Below are positions 44,180 to 54,347 of a DNA stretch of 64,000 nt, piece after piece (within the stretch, counting starts at the first letter, position 1; each line of letters begins with the position of its first letter). The notes beneath the pieces were generated by a model. It searched no databases and had not been told where the DNA came from. It was given only the letters and a program-made list of their open reading frames with translations. The position numbers were made by a program, and so were the translations under genes. The stretch spans positions 156,001 through 220,000 of the forward strand of contig NZ_LMOG01000022.1 of assembly GCF_001423495.1 (NCBI RefSeq), written 5' to 3'. This stretch comes from Xanthomonas sp. Leaf131 (GTDB taxonomy: Bacteria; Pseudomonadota; Gammaproteobacteria; Xanthomonadales; Xanthomonadaceae).

Positions 44180-44208
44180 GATAGGATGCTATCAATTCAA
44201 TAATGAAT
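44180..44208. promoter_or_regulatory. Two adjacent palindromes, probable MarR operator
   Basis: GATAG-GATG-CTATC (44180-44193) and ATTCA-ATAA-TGAAT (44195-44208) are perfect inverted repeats. They begin 5 bases upstream of the marR start, in an AT-rich stretch that is unusual for the window. MarR proteins bind palindromes of this size over their own promoter. Confidence 0.65.
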
Positions 44209-44305
44209 CAATAGCTGCTGAACCCGGGCAAGCCGGCGCAACCGCCACTGGGGCCGCCGGCCTGTCCTCGGGTACCATGCTCGCCCCCTTTGGGTGCACC
44301 TGCGC

Positions 44306-44908
44306 ATGAGCCAGTCCGACCAGCCCGATTCCTCCGTTACCCAGGCCCAGGCCGAAGATGCCGTGCGCACCCTGCTGCGCTGGGCCGGCGAAGATCCGGC
44401 CCGCGAGGGCCTGCTGGACACCCCACGCCGGGTCGCTGAAGCCTATGGCGACTGGTTCAGCGGTTACCGCGAAGAACCGCGCGCATACCTGGAACGTACC
44501 TTCGAAGAGGTGGCCGGCTACGACGAGTTGATCGTGCTGCGCGACATCTCCTACGAAAGCCATTGCGAGCACCACATGGCGCCGATCATCGGCAAGGTGC
44601 ACGTGGGCTACCTGCCCAGCGGCAAGGTGGTGGGCATCAGCAAGCTGGCCCGCGTGGTGGAAAGCTATGCGCGCCGCTTCCAGGTGCAGGAAAAGATGAC
44701 CGCGCAGATCGCCCAGTGCATCCAGGACGTGCTGCAACCGCGCGGCGTGGGCGTGGTGGTCGAGGGCTCGCACGAGTGCATGACCACCCGTGGCATCCAC
44801 AAGCGCGGCGTGAGCATGGTGACCTCCAAGATGCTCGGCAGCTTCCGCGAGGACGCGCGCACCCGTTCCGAGTTCCTGCAATTCATCGAAGTGGGCGGCA
44901 AGCGTTGA
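44306..44908 (+). CDS. folE: GTP cyclohydrolase I
   Basis: A 200-aa enzyme converting GTP to dihydroneopterin triphosphate, first step of tetrahydrofolate synthesis. Zinc-site residues are visible in [10 protein letters not shown] (Cys and His) and in [10 protein letters not shown] (second Cys). [24 protein letters not shown] is typical of the family. ATG at 44306 is preferred; a GTG four codons upstream is possible. It stands alone on this strand between the marR gene and the Wadjet operon. Confidence 0.95.
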   Translation: MSQSDQPDSSVTQAQAEDAVRTLLRWAGEDPAREGLLDTPRRVAEAYGDWFSGYREEPRAYLERTFEEVAGYDELIVLRDISYESHCEHHMAPIIGKVHVGYLPSGKVVGISKLARVVESYARRFQVQEKMTAQIAQCIQDVLQPRGVGVVVEGSHECMTTRGIHKRGVSMVTSKMLGSFREDARTRSEFLQFIEVGGKR

Positions 44909-44974
44909 GGCATGCCTTGCTGGCGCACGCAGCGCGCTAACGTGCGAGCAGTCCATCCGGAGCTGGGAGACCGC

Positions 44975-45085
44975 ATGACCATCGCATCCATCGGCCCGGC
45001 AGAGGTGTTGCGCAAGCGACCACGCTGTCGCCGGCCACACACCGCTCGACCGGCGCGGGGCCTGAGCCACGGTGCGCCCGCATGA
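44975..45085 (+). CDS. Short upstream ORF overlapping jetA
   Basis: A 36-codon frame, [20 protein letters not shown] and on, with GGGAG 5 bases before its ATG and a stop that overlaps the jetA start (ATGA). jetA itself has no evident ribosome-binding site, so translation of this ORF could deliver ribosomes to jetA. Its peptide is basic and resembles no family. It may be only a coupling leader. Confidence 0.45.
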   Translation: MTIASIGPAEVLRKRPRCRRPHTARPARGLSHGAPA

Positions 45086-46551
45086 AGGTCCGCGCCCGTA
45101 TCGCACGCTACCGCAGCCTGCGCGAAGACCCGTTGTGGAAATTGCTGGCCGCCGACCATGCACCGGAAGTGATCGGTCTGCTGCAGGCCTTGCTGCTGGA
45201 CGGAGAGCGTTTGTTGCCGGCAGCGGTGCTGCACGAGCGCCTGCAGCGCCTGCTCGACGACATCAACGCCGAGCAGCTGGCGCGCGATTTGCCGCGCACC
45301 GCGCAGGCGTACGTCGCCCACTGGCTGGCGCAGGGCTGGCTGGAGCGTCGCCTGCCCGAGGGCGCGCAGCAGGAAGAGTACGAGCTGTCCACGCAGGCCG
45401 CGCAGGCGATCCGCTTTGTCGATGGCCTGGAGCATAGTCGCGGTGCAGCCACCGAAAGCCGGCTGGCGCTGGTGATGCAACAGCTTGCCCAACTCGCGGC
45501 ATTGACCGAGACCAACCCGGATGCGCGGTTGTCGGCACTGCGCGACGAGCGCGATCGCATCGATGCCGAAATCGCGCGCGTGTCGGCCGGCAAGGTCGCC
45601 TCGCTGGACGGCAAGCGCGCGCTGGAGCGCACCCGGCAGGTGATCGCGCTGGCCGACGAATTGACCGAAGACTTCCGCCGCGTGCGCGACGACTTCGAAC
45701 AACTCAACCGGCAATTTCGCGAACGCATCATCGATGACGAAGGCGAGCGCGGCGAGGTCCTGACCCGGCTGTTCGAAGGCGTGGATGTCATCGGCGACAG
45801 CGAAGCCGGGCGCAGCTTTCAGGCATTTTGGGCGCTGCTCAACGATGCCGAACAAAGCGCGCAACTGGATGCGGCGCTGGAGACGGTGCTGGCACGCGCG
45901 TTCGCACGCAAGCTCGATCGCCGTGAACGCAGCTTCCTGCGCGGGCTCACCGGCACCATGCTCGAACGCGGTGGCCAGGTGCACGATGTGATGCAGCATT
46001 TCGCGCGCAGCCTGCGCGGTTTCGTGCAGAGCCGTGGCTATCTGGAACAGCGCCGGCTCAACCGCTTGCTCAAACAGGCGCAGGCCGAAGCGCTGACCCT
46101 GCGCGAACATATCCCGGCCCAGCGCCTGATCGGCCGCAGCTTGATGTTGACCACCAGCCGGCTGCGTTCGCTCTCGCAATGGCGCCTGCACGACCCGCGC
46201 CAGCAACAGGTCGATGGCAGCATCCAGCGCAACGAGGCCGCTGCCATCTCGCTGGACAGCGTGGGCGATCTGGTCGCGCAATCGGAGATCGATTTCCGCA
46301 GCCTGCGGCGCGATCTGTTCGAGCTGCTGGACACCCAGCCGCAGCTGTCCATCGCCCAGGTGCTGACCCAGCGCCAGGCCACCCAGGGCCTGGGCAGTGT
46401 CATCGGCTATCTATCGCTGGGCACGCGTCACGGCGTCGTCAGCGGCGACCAATTCGAAGTGGCGCAATGGCGCGGCAGCGACGGCCAGGTGCGTCGCGCG
46501 CGCATTCCGCTGATCTGGTTCACCCAGGAGAAACGCCATGAACTGGCATGA
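45082..46551 (+). CDS. jetA: Wadjet component JetA (DUF3375)
   Basis: A 489-aa protein of the DUF3375 family, the kleisin-like (MukF/MksF-type) subunit of type I Wadjet, an SMC complex that recognises small circular DNA and cuts it. Recognisable features are [20 protein letters not shown] at the N-terminus, the coiled-coil segment ([20 protein letters not shown]), and the late [20 protein letters not shown] block. The stop overlaps the jetB start by 14 bases. The four jet genes follow in the standard order on one strand. Confidence 0.92.
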   Translation: MKVRARIARYRSLREDPLWKLLAADHAPEVIGLLQALLLDGERLLPAAVLHERLQRLLDDINAEQLARDLPRTAQAYVAHWLAQGWLERRLPEGAQQEEYELSTQAAQAIRFVDGLEHSRGAATESRLALVMQQLAQLAALTETNPDARLSALRDERDRIDAEIARVSAGKVASLDGKRALERTRQVIALADELTEDFRRVRDDFEQLNRQFRERIIDDEGERGEVLTRLFEGVDVIGDSEAGRSFQAFWALLNDAEQSAQLDAALETVLARAFARKLDRRERSFLRGLTGTMLERGGQVHDVMQHFARSLRGFVQSRGYLEQRRLNRLLKQAQAEALTLREHIPAQRLIGRSLMLTTSRLRSLSQWRLHDPRQQQVDGSIQRNEAAAISLDSVGDLVAQSEIDFRSLRRDLFELLDTQPQLSIAQVLTQRQATQGLGSVIGYLSLGTRHGVVSGDQFEVAQWRGSDGQVRRARIPLIWFTQEKRHELA

Positions 46552-47242
46552 GCACGATCCCGACGCCGAGTCCGAACTCGCCCACGACGCTGCCGAGGGT
46601 CAGAGGCCTGACGCCGCCAGCACCGGCCTGTTCGCCGGCGATACTGGGCAATTGCCGGTGGAGGCGCGTCGCGCGCTGTGTCAGTTGCTCAGCGGTCCCA
46701 GCGTAGACGCGCAGCGGCATAGCCGCCTGTGGCCGGCCCTGCTGCGCAGCGAAGCCGGCATCCGCAGAGCCTTGGCCGAAGTGTTTCTGGAGCTGGTGCT
46801 CGATCGCGAAGCCGGCATCGCCTTCACCCGCCAGGCCGAGACCGGCGAGCTGGAAGCGCCGGTACTGCTGCGCTCTTCGCCGCTGACCTTCATCGACTCG
46901 GTGCTGCTGCTGCACCTGCGCCAGCAACTGGCCGAAGCCGATGCGCGCGGCGTGCGTGCGGTGGTGGAAGAAGCGGCACTTGGCGAGGCGCTGGCCGTTT
47001 ACGAAAAAAACCTGTCCACCGATCGTGCCGGCTTCCTGCGCCGGGTAGCCACGGCGGTGCAGAAGATGAAGGACAACCATGTCCTGACCCGTCTGCGCGG
47101 CGAAGACGCACGCTATGAAATCTCCCCAGCGCTCAAACTACTGTTCTCGGCCGAAGATGTCGCCGCCCTGGGGCAGGTCTATCGTCAGTTGCGCGACGGC
47201 CCGGCCGGCGACGAGGACGAGGCCGACCCCGCACACGCCTAG
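46538..47242 (+). CDS. jetB: Wadjet component JetB (DUF4194)
   Basis: A 234-aa protein of the DUF4194 (MukE/MksE-like) family. It has tandem winged-helix-like regions, with [20 protein letters not shown] and [20 protein letters not shown]. In Wadjet, JetB bridges the JetA kleisin and JetC. CAGGAG precedes the ATG. A ~64-base gap separates it from jetC. The N-terminal ~30 residues are acidic and variable. Confidence 0.9.
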   Translation: MNWHEHDPDAESELAHDAAEGQRPDAASTGLFAGDTGQLPVEARRALCQLLSGPSVDAQRHSRLWPALLRSEAGIRRALAEVFLELVLDREAGIAFTRQAETGELEAPVLLRSSPLTFIDSVLLLHLRQQLAEADARGVRAVVEEAALGEALAVYEKNLSTDRAGFLRRVATAVQKMKDNHVLTRLRGEDARYEISPALKLLFSAEDVAALGQVYRQLRDGPAGDEDEADPAHA

Positions 47243-47306
47243 CACCGCCCACGCACCACCCGCTTGAGCGCAGGCCTGCGCTTTTCTGGCTTCCCGGACC
47301 GTATTG

Positions 47307-50300
47307 ATGACCTCCTCTGCCGCGCCTTCCAGCCTGTTCGCCAACGATCTGCCCGACGCGCGCCTGCAGCAGTTCCGCATGCGCCGCCTGCAGGTGCACA
47401 ACTGGGGCACGTTCTCCGGATTGACCGAGGTGCCGATCGCCGAACGCGGCTTTCTGTTCGTCGGCCGCTCCGGCTCGGGCAAATCGACGCTGCTCGATGC
47501 GATGTCGGCACTGCTCACTCCGCCCAGCATCGTCGACTTCAACGCCGCCGCGCGCGAGGCAGAACGCAGTGGCCGCGACCGCAACCTGGTGTCGTATGTG
47601 CGCGGCGCCTGGGCCGACCAGCAGGACAGCGCCTCTGGCGAAATCGCCACGCAATATCTGCGCAAAGGCGCCACCTGGACCGCACTGGTGCTGGAATACC
47701 GCAACGGCGAGGACCGCGTGGTCAGCCTGGTGCGGCTGTTCTGGATCGCCGGCAACAGCGCGGCCACCGGCGACGTGCGCAAGCACTATATGGTGGCCGA
47801 GCGCGCCTTCGATGTGGCGCAGGACCTGGCAGGCTTCGATCTGGATCTGCGCAAGCTCAAGCAGCGGCTGCACGATGTGCATCACTTCGACAGCTTTGCC
47901 GGCTATGCCGAGCGTTTTCGCCACCAGTTGGGCATCGGCAACGAGATGGCGTTGCGCCTGCTGCACAAGACCCAATCGGCCAAGAATCTGGGCGATCTCA
48001 ACGCCTTCCTGCGCGGCTTCATGCTGGAAGAACCCAAGACCTTCGATGCGGCCGAGCGCCTGGTCGGCGACTTCGCCGAACTCGACGGCGCCCACCATGC
48101 CGTGGTGACGGCGCGGCGCCAGGTGGAGACCTTGCTGCCTGCGCGCGCGCACCACGCCGAGCTGATGCAACTGCGCCGCCAGCGCAATGAGCTGGAAGAA
48201 CTCAAGCTCGGCATCGACCCCTACCGCGAGCAGCGCCGGCTAGCTCTGCTGGACGCGCGCCTGCAGGAACTGGACGTGCAGGACCGCGGCCTTGCCGGCG
48301 AAGAAGGTCAGCGCCGCGCCGCCTTGGACAACCACACCCGCCATCTGGACGATCTGGAAGCGCAGCGGCGCGCACAAGGTGGCGAGCGCATCGATGCGCT
48401 GGAGCGCGAACAGGGCCAGCTGCAGACCGAGCGTGATCGCCGCGCGGCCAAGCGGGCCCAGGCCGAGCAGGCCTGCCGTGCACTGGAGCAGGCCCTGGCC
48501 GATAGCGCGCACGGATTTGCCGAACAGGTCGCGCAAGCGCGCGCCGCCCTCGAAGATAGCCAGCGCGCCGCCGCCGAGCTCGACGAAGCGATCAGCGAGC
48601 GCATCGCCGGCAAGCACGAGGACAGCAAACGCTTTGCCGAAGTGCGCGCCGAAATTGAGGCGTTGACGCGCAACCCCTCCAATATTCCTGCGCCGATGCA
48701 GAGCCTGCGCGCACGCATGAGCGCCGACACCGGCGTGCCGGAAGCGGCGCTGCCCTTCGTTGGCGAGTTGATCCAGGTGCGCGAGGAAGCATCTGCCTGG
48801 CGCGGCGCCATCGAGCGCGTGCTGCACGGCTTTGCGCAATCGCTGCTGGTGGACGAGCGGCATTACGCCGAGGTCGCCGACTGGGTCAACCGCACCCAGC
48901 TCGGCACACGCCTGGTCTATTACCGGGTACGTCACAACGAGCAGGCACTGAGCGGGCGCGAACCCGGCAGCGCCTCGCTGCTGCACAAGCTGGAGCTGCG
49001 CGATCACCCGTTTGCCGGCTGGCTGCGGCGCGAGCTGGGCAAGCGTTTCGATTACGACTGCGTGGACTCAGCCAAGGCCCTGCGCCATGCCGAACGCGCG
49101 ATCACCCGCGAAGGCCAGGTCAAGCATCCGGGCGAGCGTTACGAAAAAGACGACCGCCACGCGGTGGGCGACCGTCGCCGCTGGCTGCTGGGCTTCAACA
49201 ACCGCGACAAGCTGGCCTTGTACGAGCGCGAAGGCCAGGAGCTGGCACAACGCATCGCCGCCTGCGACGCCGAGGTCGCCGACCTGCGCGCGCGCCGCGA
49301 ACGCGATGGGCAGCGGCGCCTTGCCCGCAACACCCTGGCCAACCTGGGCTGGGACGAAATCGATGTGGCCGCCGCGCTGCAGCGCCTGAGCCAGATCGCC
49401 GAGACCCTGCAACAGCTGCGCGAAGGCGACGCCAACCTGCGCGCGCTGGGCGAGGCGATCGACCGCACGCGCGCCGACATCGCTCAGGCCACGCGTACCT
49501 ACGAGGGCGTGCGCACCGAGCGGATCACGCTGGGCGCCGAACGTACCCGTCTGGAAAAACAGCATCTGGAATGCGCCGATGCGCATGCGCGCCTGGTCAC
49601 GCCGTTGCAGCAGCAGGGCCTGGCCGAGCGCTTGCTCAGCCTGGGTGAGTTGAGCCTGGATAACCTGCAGGACCGCTTCCGCACGCTAGAGCGTGGCCTG
49701 GACGCGCAGCTTGGCGTCAGCAAGGACGAACTGACCCGCCTGCAGCAGGCCTTGATCGGATGTTTCCGCCGCTACTTCCAGCAATGGCCGGAAGACAGCG
49801 GCGATCTGAGTCCGACGTTGGAAGGGGCTGACGATTTTCTCGCCCGCCTGCAGCGGCTGGAACGCGATGGCCTGCCGCAGCACGAGGCGCGCTTTTTCGA
49901 TCTGCTGCAAAGCCAGAGCAAGAACAATCTGCTCGCGCTGCAGCGGCATACCGCCGAGGCGCGCAAATCCATCGCCCAACGCCTGGACGAGGTCAATGCC
50001 AGCCTGGAACAGGTGCCGTTCAATCACGGCACCTTGCTGACCATCGAGCTCAGTGATCGTCGTTTGCCGGAAGTGATCGAGTTTCATCAACGCCTGCGCG
50101 ATGTGCTCGGCCATCATCAGACCGAACAGCGCGAGGTGGCCGAACAACAATTTGCGGTGCTGCGCGAACTGGTGCGCAAGCTGGGCTCGGCCGAAGGCGA
50201 GGACAAGCGCTGGCGCGAGCTGGTGCTGGACGTGCGCCTGCATGTGGAGTTCGTTGGCGTCGAATTGGACGCAGCCACGCGCCAACAGGTCGAGATTTAC

Positions 50301-50699
50301 CGCAGCGGCGCCGGCAAATCCGGCGGTCAGCGTCAGAAACTGGCAACCACCTGTCTGGCTGCCGCCTTGCGCTACCAGCTCGGCGGCGAAGACGGCGAAC
50401 TGCCGCGCTATTGCGCGGTGGTGCTGGACGAAGCCTTCGACAAGGCCGACAACGAATTCACTGCGCTGGCGATGAACATCTTCGAAAACTTCGGCTTCCA
50501 GATGGTGGTGGCCACGCCGTTGAAATCGGTGATGACGCTGGAGCCGTTCATCGGTGGCGCGTGCTTTGTCGAGATCAGCGGGCGGCACGATTCGGGCGTG
50601 TTGCTGATCGAATACGACGAACAGTCGCGCCGGCTCAAGCTGCCCGAGCGCACCCGCAGTGCAGCGGCCAACACCACTGCGGTGGCCGAGCAGGAGTGA
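47307..50699 (+). CDS. jetC: Wadjet SMC-like ATPase JetC
   Basis: A 1130-aa SMC-like protein (MukB/MksB type). It has Walker A GRSGSGKST (residues 53-61), long coiled coils (about 300-480 and 640-900) around a hinge, an ABC signature SGGQRQKLA (about 1007) and Walker B VVLDEAFDKAD (about 1036). In type I Wadjet it extrudes plasmid DNA loops so that JetD can cleave. ATG at 47307 is used; the adjacent TTG at 47304 is possible. It is the longest gene of the operon, and its stop is 4 bases before jetD. Confidence 0.93.
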   Translation: MTSSAAPSSLFANDLPDARLQQFRMRRLQVHNWGTFSGLTEVPIAERGFLFVGRSGSGKSTLLDAMSALLTPPSIVDFNAAAREAERSGRDRNLVSYVRGAWADQQDSASGEIATQYLRKGATWTALVLEYRNGEDRVVSLVRLFWIAGNSAATGDVRKHYMVAERAFDVAQDLAGFDLDLRKLKQRLHDVHHFDSFAGYAERFRHQLGIGNEMALRLLHKTQSAKNLGDLNAFLRGFMLEEPKTFDAAERLVGDFAELDGAHHAVVTARRQVETLLPARAHHAELMQLRRQRNELEELKLGIDPYREQRRLALLDARLQELDVQDRGLAGEEGQRRAALDNHTRHLDDLEAQRRAQGGERIDALEREQGQLQTERDRRAAKRAQAEQACRALEQALADSAHGFAEQVAQARAALEDSQRAAAELDEAISERIAGKHEDSKRFAEVRAEIEALTRNPSNIPAPMQSLRARMSADTGVPEAALPFVGELIQVREEASAWRGAIERVLHGFAQSLLVDERHYAEVADWVNRTQLGTRLVYYRVRHNEQALSGREPGSASLLHKLELRDHPFAGWLRRELGKRFDYDCVDSAKALRHAERAITREGQVKHPGERYEKDDRHAVGDRRRWLLGFNNRDKLALYEREGQELAQRIAACDAEVADLRARRERDGQRRLARNTLANLGWDEIDVAAALQRLSQIAETLQQLREGDANLRALGEAIDRTRADIAQATRTYEGVRTERITLGAERTRLEKQHLECADAHARLVTPLQQQGLAERLLSLGELSLDNLQDRFRTLERGLDAQLGVSKDELTRLQQALIGCFRRYFQQWPEDSGDLSPTLEGADDFLARLQRLERDGLPQHEARFFDLLQSQSKNNLLALQRHTAEARKSIAQRLDEVNASLEQVPFNHGTLLTIELSDRRLPEVIEFHQRLRDVLGHHQTEQREVAEQQFAVLRELVRKLGSAEGEDKRWRELVLDVRLHVEFVGVELDAATRQQVEIYRSGAGKSGGQRQKLATTCLAAALRYQLGGEDGELPRYCAVVLDEAFDKADNEFTALAMNIFENFGFQMVVATPLKSVMTLEPFIGGACFVEISGRHDSGVLLIEYDEQSRRLKLPERTRSAAANTTAVAEQE

Positions 50700-50703
50700 G
50701 CTG

Positions 50704-51885
50704 ATGGCGCGCGCCGATTGCATGCTGTTGCCAGCTGCCGCACTGCAGGCATTGCGCGGGCAATGGCAACGCCAGCGTGGCGACTGGTTGATCGGCGCAT
50801 CGGCGCCCAGGCCCATCGTCCTGCAGCCACCCACCCAGGCGCAGGCCGGCGCCCGCTTCGATGCCTTCGGCGATTGGCTGCGCAGCTGGCAGCGCGTCGA
50901 CTTGCCGGGGCGGGTGGAGTACCGCGATGTGCTGTGGTCGCAGCTGGGGCCGCAACGGCTGCCGCAGACCTGGGTGCTCGAGACGCCGGCCGATGCGGCG
51001 GCAGCACTGCAGGAGCACGACCGTTGGCAACGCGCCAGCGCGCGCTGCGCCAGTTTGCAGGCGCATTGGCCGGAAGCTGCGGGATTGGCCGCGCGCTTGC
51101 GGCGCCAGTTCGACTTGCTCGCCGACAGCGCGCAGGCCGATATCGACCGGCTGGTCGCCGTGGTCGACTGGCTGCATCGTCACCGCGACAGCGGCCTGTT
51201 CCTGCGCCAGCTTCCCATTGCCGGCATCGACAGCAAATGGGTGCACACGCGTCGCGGCATCATCGCCGACTGGCTGGGCGGGCTGCGTGGCATCGCCGAG
51301 CCGCGCAGCTTCGACAGCCTTGCCGGCCTGCGCAGCGCACCCGATCGGGTGCGCCTGCGACTGCTGGATCCGGCGCTGCGCCGGCAGCTCGGCGGCCTGG
51401 ACGATCTGAGCGTGCCGATCGAACAGCTGGCTGCGCTGCGGTTGCCGATCGAACGCGTACTGATTGTCGAAAATCTTGAAACCGGCCTGGCCTGCGAACC
51501 GCTGGCGGGCACGGCGCTGCTGATGGCGCGCGGATATGCCGTCGACTACGTGCGCAACATCGAATGGCTGCGCACGCTGCCGTTGTTCTATTGGGGCGAC
51601 ATCGATACGCACGGGCTGGCGATCCTGCACCGACTGCGCACGCATGCACCGCAGACCGTGGCGCTGCTGATGGACCAGGCCACGCTGCTCGCCACGCCGC
51701 GCGCCATGTGGGGCCACGAACCCCGACAACATCGCGCACATCGGCTCGCCGCGCTGACGCCGGACGAGCAGCTGTTTTATGCGCGATTGCGCAGTGGACA
51801 CTTCGGCGCCGCACCGCGGCTCGAACAGGAGCGCATCGCCTGGAGTCAGGCATGGCCGCAGATCCAGGCGGCGTTGCGCGGCTAG
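50704..51885 (+). CDS. jetD: Wadjet nuclease JetD (DUF3322-DUF2220)
   Basis: A 393-aa nuclease subunit. The N-terminal DUF3322 half contains WHTRRG-like WVHTRRGIIADWL. The C-terminal DUF2220 half is a TOPRIM-type domain with VLIVENLETG (near 252) and FYWGDIDTHGLAIL (near 296), giving the Glu and DxD metal ligands. JetD cuts DNA once the JetABC motor stalls. AGGAG lies 6 bases upstream of the ATG. Both nuclease motifs are intact, so the system appears functional. Confidence 0.92.
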   Translation: MARADCMLLPAAALQALRGQWQRQRGDWLIGASAPRPIVLQPPTQAQAGARFDAFGDWLRSWQRVDLPGRVEYRDVLWSQLGPQRLPQTWVLETPADAAAALQEHDRWQRASARCASLQAHWPEAAGLAARLRRQFDLLADSAQADIDRLVAVVDWLHRHRDSGLFLRQLPIAGIDSKWVHTRRGIIADWLGGLRGIAEPRSFDSLAGLRSAPDRVRLRLLDPALRRQLGGLDDLSVPIEQLAALRLPIERVLIVENLETGLACEPLAGTALLMARGYAVDYVRNIEWLRTLPLFYWGDIDTHGLAILHRLRTHAPQTVALLMDQATLLATPRAMWGHEPRQHRAHRLAALTPDEQLFYARLRSGHFGAAPRLEQERIAWSQAWPQIQAALRG

Positions 51886-52062
51886 TCGCTGGGTACCGCT
51901 GTCAGGTGTGTGGTGCAGGCGGGCAGCTTGCACTGAAGGTGCTCCTGCAATCTGCTGGCTTGCAGGTGCGCGTGCCACTGCACAACCTCGTTGGATGGAC
52001 ACGACGGCTGCGGCCAGCACGTCATCGAGGTGAGGATCACGAGCGCGAACCGCTCATTTGAA

Positions 52063-52078
52063 GATAAGAATCGTTATC
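52063..52078. promoter_or_regulatory. Fur-box-like palindrome
   Basis: GATAA-GAATCG-TTATC is a perfect palindrome in its arms and fits the GATAATGATAATCATTATC consensus. It lies 55 bases before the receptor start, where it would block the promoter under iron sufficiency. Fur repression is inferred. Confidence 0.7.
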
Positions 52079-52132
52079 ATTAGTGGCCCAGATGTGCCCG
52101 CCAGTGCGCGCATCGCCCCGCTGAAGATCCTG

Positions 52133-54193
52133 ATGACCCCACTGCCCACGCCTCGCCACCTGTTGTTCGTATCCCTGTTTGCCGCCATGCCGGCCGCTGC
52201 CCAGGAGGCCAGCCTGCTCGACGCCATCGTGGTCAGCGAAAAACGCGCCCTGTACCGTCCGGAAAAAGCCGCCGGCGCCACCCGTACGCAAACGCCGGTG
52301 GAGCGCATCCCGCAGGCGATCCAGGTGGTGCCGCGCTCGGTGATCGACGAACAGCAACTCACTCGCCTGGTGGATGTGGTGGCCAATGTCTCCAACGTGC
52401 AGCCCGGCGGCACCCAGGGCAATCGTTCGGAAACCTTCGTCATTCGCGGCTTCGAGGCGTCCTCGTACGCGGTCGACGGCATCCTGCTCAACCCGGCGCA
52501 GAACTTCACCGAGACCGTGCGCGATCTGGCCAACGTCGCCCAGGTGGAAGTGCTCAAGGGCCCGGCCGCAGTGTTGTACGGGCGCGGCGAACCTGGCGGG
52601 GTGATCAATCTGGTCACGCTGCGCCCGGATGCGGTGTTCGGCGGCAATGCCTCGGTGCAGCTGGCCGAACACGGCCTGCGCCGCGTGCAGTCCAGCGTCA
52701 CCGGCCCGCTGAGCCCGACCGTGTCGGCACGGCTCAGCGCCGCCGCGCAGCAGACCGGCAGCTTTCGCGCGGCGCAGGCCGATGGCGATCGCGTGTTCGT
52801 CTCGCCTTCGCTGGCCTGGCGGCCGAACGATCAGCTGCGGGCCGATCTGGATCTGGAATACACCCGCCAGACCAGCCCGGGCGATCGCGGGTTGGTCGCC
52901 ATCGACGGCGTGGTGCGTGGCCCGGCCGAGCGCAGTTTTGGTGAGCCGTGGTCGCGCAATCACGGCAGCTCGCGCACCGCACGCGGCCGCATCGAGTACG
53001 ACGCCAATGACTGGCTGACGCTGCGCCAGATCCTCAATCACCAGGACGGCGACAGTGGCCGCGACGTGGCCGACTTCACCGGTTTCAGCGCCGACCGTGC
53101 GTTTCTGCAGCGCCGCGCGGTGCGTCAGGACCAGCAGGTGCGCGCCACGACCTCGCAGACCGAAGCGCTGGCGCGTTTCAATACCGGCCCGCTGCGCCAT
53201 CAGGTGCTGGCCGGCGCCGAATATGTCGATGCGCATCGCCAGACAGATGAAGCCCGCGCGCCGCTGGCCCGCATCAGCGTGCGCAACCCGGTGCAGGGCG
53301 CCTTGCCGGGCACCTATGTGCCGGCGCGCGCCATCGAGGTCGATGCGCGTTACGCCGCGTTCTACGTGCAGGATCAGATCAGCATCGGCGAGCGTTGGGA
53401 CGTGCTGGCCGGCGTGCGCTGGGACGATGTGCAACAGACCACCATCGACAACGGCGCGCGCACCCGCGAAGACGGCCGGCGTGCCTCGCCGCGCATCGGC
53501 GTGGTGTGGAAGGCGGGCCCGCAGCTATCGCTGTACGCCAACACCTCCACCGCGTTTCGACCGCGCAGCGCCACGTTGTTTTCGGGCGGCAGCGCACCGC
53601 CGGAGACCGGCCGCCAGTACGAGATCGGCCTGAAAAGCGCGCTATTCGACAACCGCGTGCTCGCCACCGCTGCCGCATTTCAGATCACCAAGGACAACGT
53701 CGCCACCAGTGATCCGGACAACGATGGCTTTGTGCTGGTCACCGGCCAGCAGCGCGTGCGCGGGCTGGAAATGGACATCACCGGCGAGCTCACCCAGAAC
53801 TGGCGGCTGATTCTGGGCGCCGGCTATCTGGACGCACAGGTCACCCGCGATACCGTCATACCGGTCGGCAATCGCCTGCGCGGCGTGCCGCGCGTCAGTG
53901 CCAGTCTATGGAGCACCTACCACGTCGCCAGCGGGCCGCTGTATGGCCTGACCTTGGGCGCAGGCGCGGTGCATGTGGGCGAACGCGAAGGCGATCTCGC
54001 CAATAGCTATCGCATTGCCGGCTACACGCGTTTCGATGCCTCGGCGGCATACCGTTTCGGTGGCCGTTATCAACTGGCGCTGATGCTGCGCAATGTCGCC
54101 AACCGTTTCTACATCGAGCAACCAGTGACGCAGACCACCAACTATCCGGGTGCACCGCGCACCTTGTCGGCAACATTGAGTATGGATTTCTAA
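52133..54193 (+). CDS. TonB-dependent siderophore receptor
   Basis: A 686-aa outer-membrane receptor. It has a signal peptide (LLFVSLFAAMPAAAQ), a TonB-box-like LDAIVVSEKR, a plug domain (RIPQAIQVVPRSVIDEQ, VEVLKGPAAVLYGRGEPGGVI) and a beta-barrel ending TLSATLSMDF with a terminal Phe. The plug motif is that of ferric-siderophore receptors (FhuA/FpvA group). ATG at 52133 begins the signal peptide; a frame from 52058 would overlap the Fur-box. Substrate is unknown, but hydroxamate siderophores are typical. Confidence 0.9.
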   Translation: MTPLPTPRHLLFVSLFAAMPAAAQEASLLDAIVVSEKRALYRPEKAAGATRTQTPVERIPQAIQVVPRSVIDEQQLTRLVDVVANVSNVQPGGTQGNRSETFVIRGFEASSYAVDGILLNPAQNFTETVRDLANVAQVEVLKGPAAVLYGRGEPGGVINLVTLRPDAVFGGNASVQLAEHGLRRVQSSVTGPLSPTVSARLSAAAQQTGSFRAAQADGDRVFVSPSLAWRPNDQLRADLDLEYTRQTSPGDRGLVAIDGVVRGPAERSFGEPWSRNHGSSRTARGRIEYDANDWLTLRQILNHQDGDSGRDVADFTGFSADRAFLQRRAVRQDQQVRATTSQTEALARFNTGPLRHQVLAGAEYVDAHRQTDEARAPLARISVRNPVQGALPGTYVPARAIEVDARYAAFYVQDQISIGERWDVLAGVRWDDVQQTTIDNGARTREDGRRASPRIGVVWKAGPQLSLYANTSTAFRPRSATLFSGGSAPPETGRQYEIGLKSALFDNRVLATAAAFQITKDNVATSDPDNDGFVLVTGQQRVRGLEMDITGELTQNWRLILGAGYLDAQVTRDTVIPVGNRLRGVPRVSASLWSTYHVASGPLYGLTLGAGAVHVGEREGDLANSYRIAGYTRFDASAAYRFGGRYQLALMLRNVANRFYIEQPVTQTTNYPGAPRTLSATLSMDF

Positions 54194-54347
54194 GCGACCA
54201 AGAGTCGCCAACAAAACTGTACGCAGCCGGCTGATCTGTAGCTTGGCCGCAGGGCGGGCAAAGGCCAGTCGAGAGGGTCGGTGTGCATGGTTGCGGGCAG
54301 TGCGCGCCGCGTGGCCGTTCGATGCGGTGCGGTCTGGCTCGCGGTCG

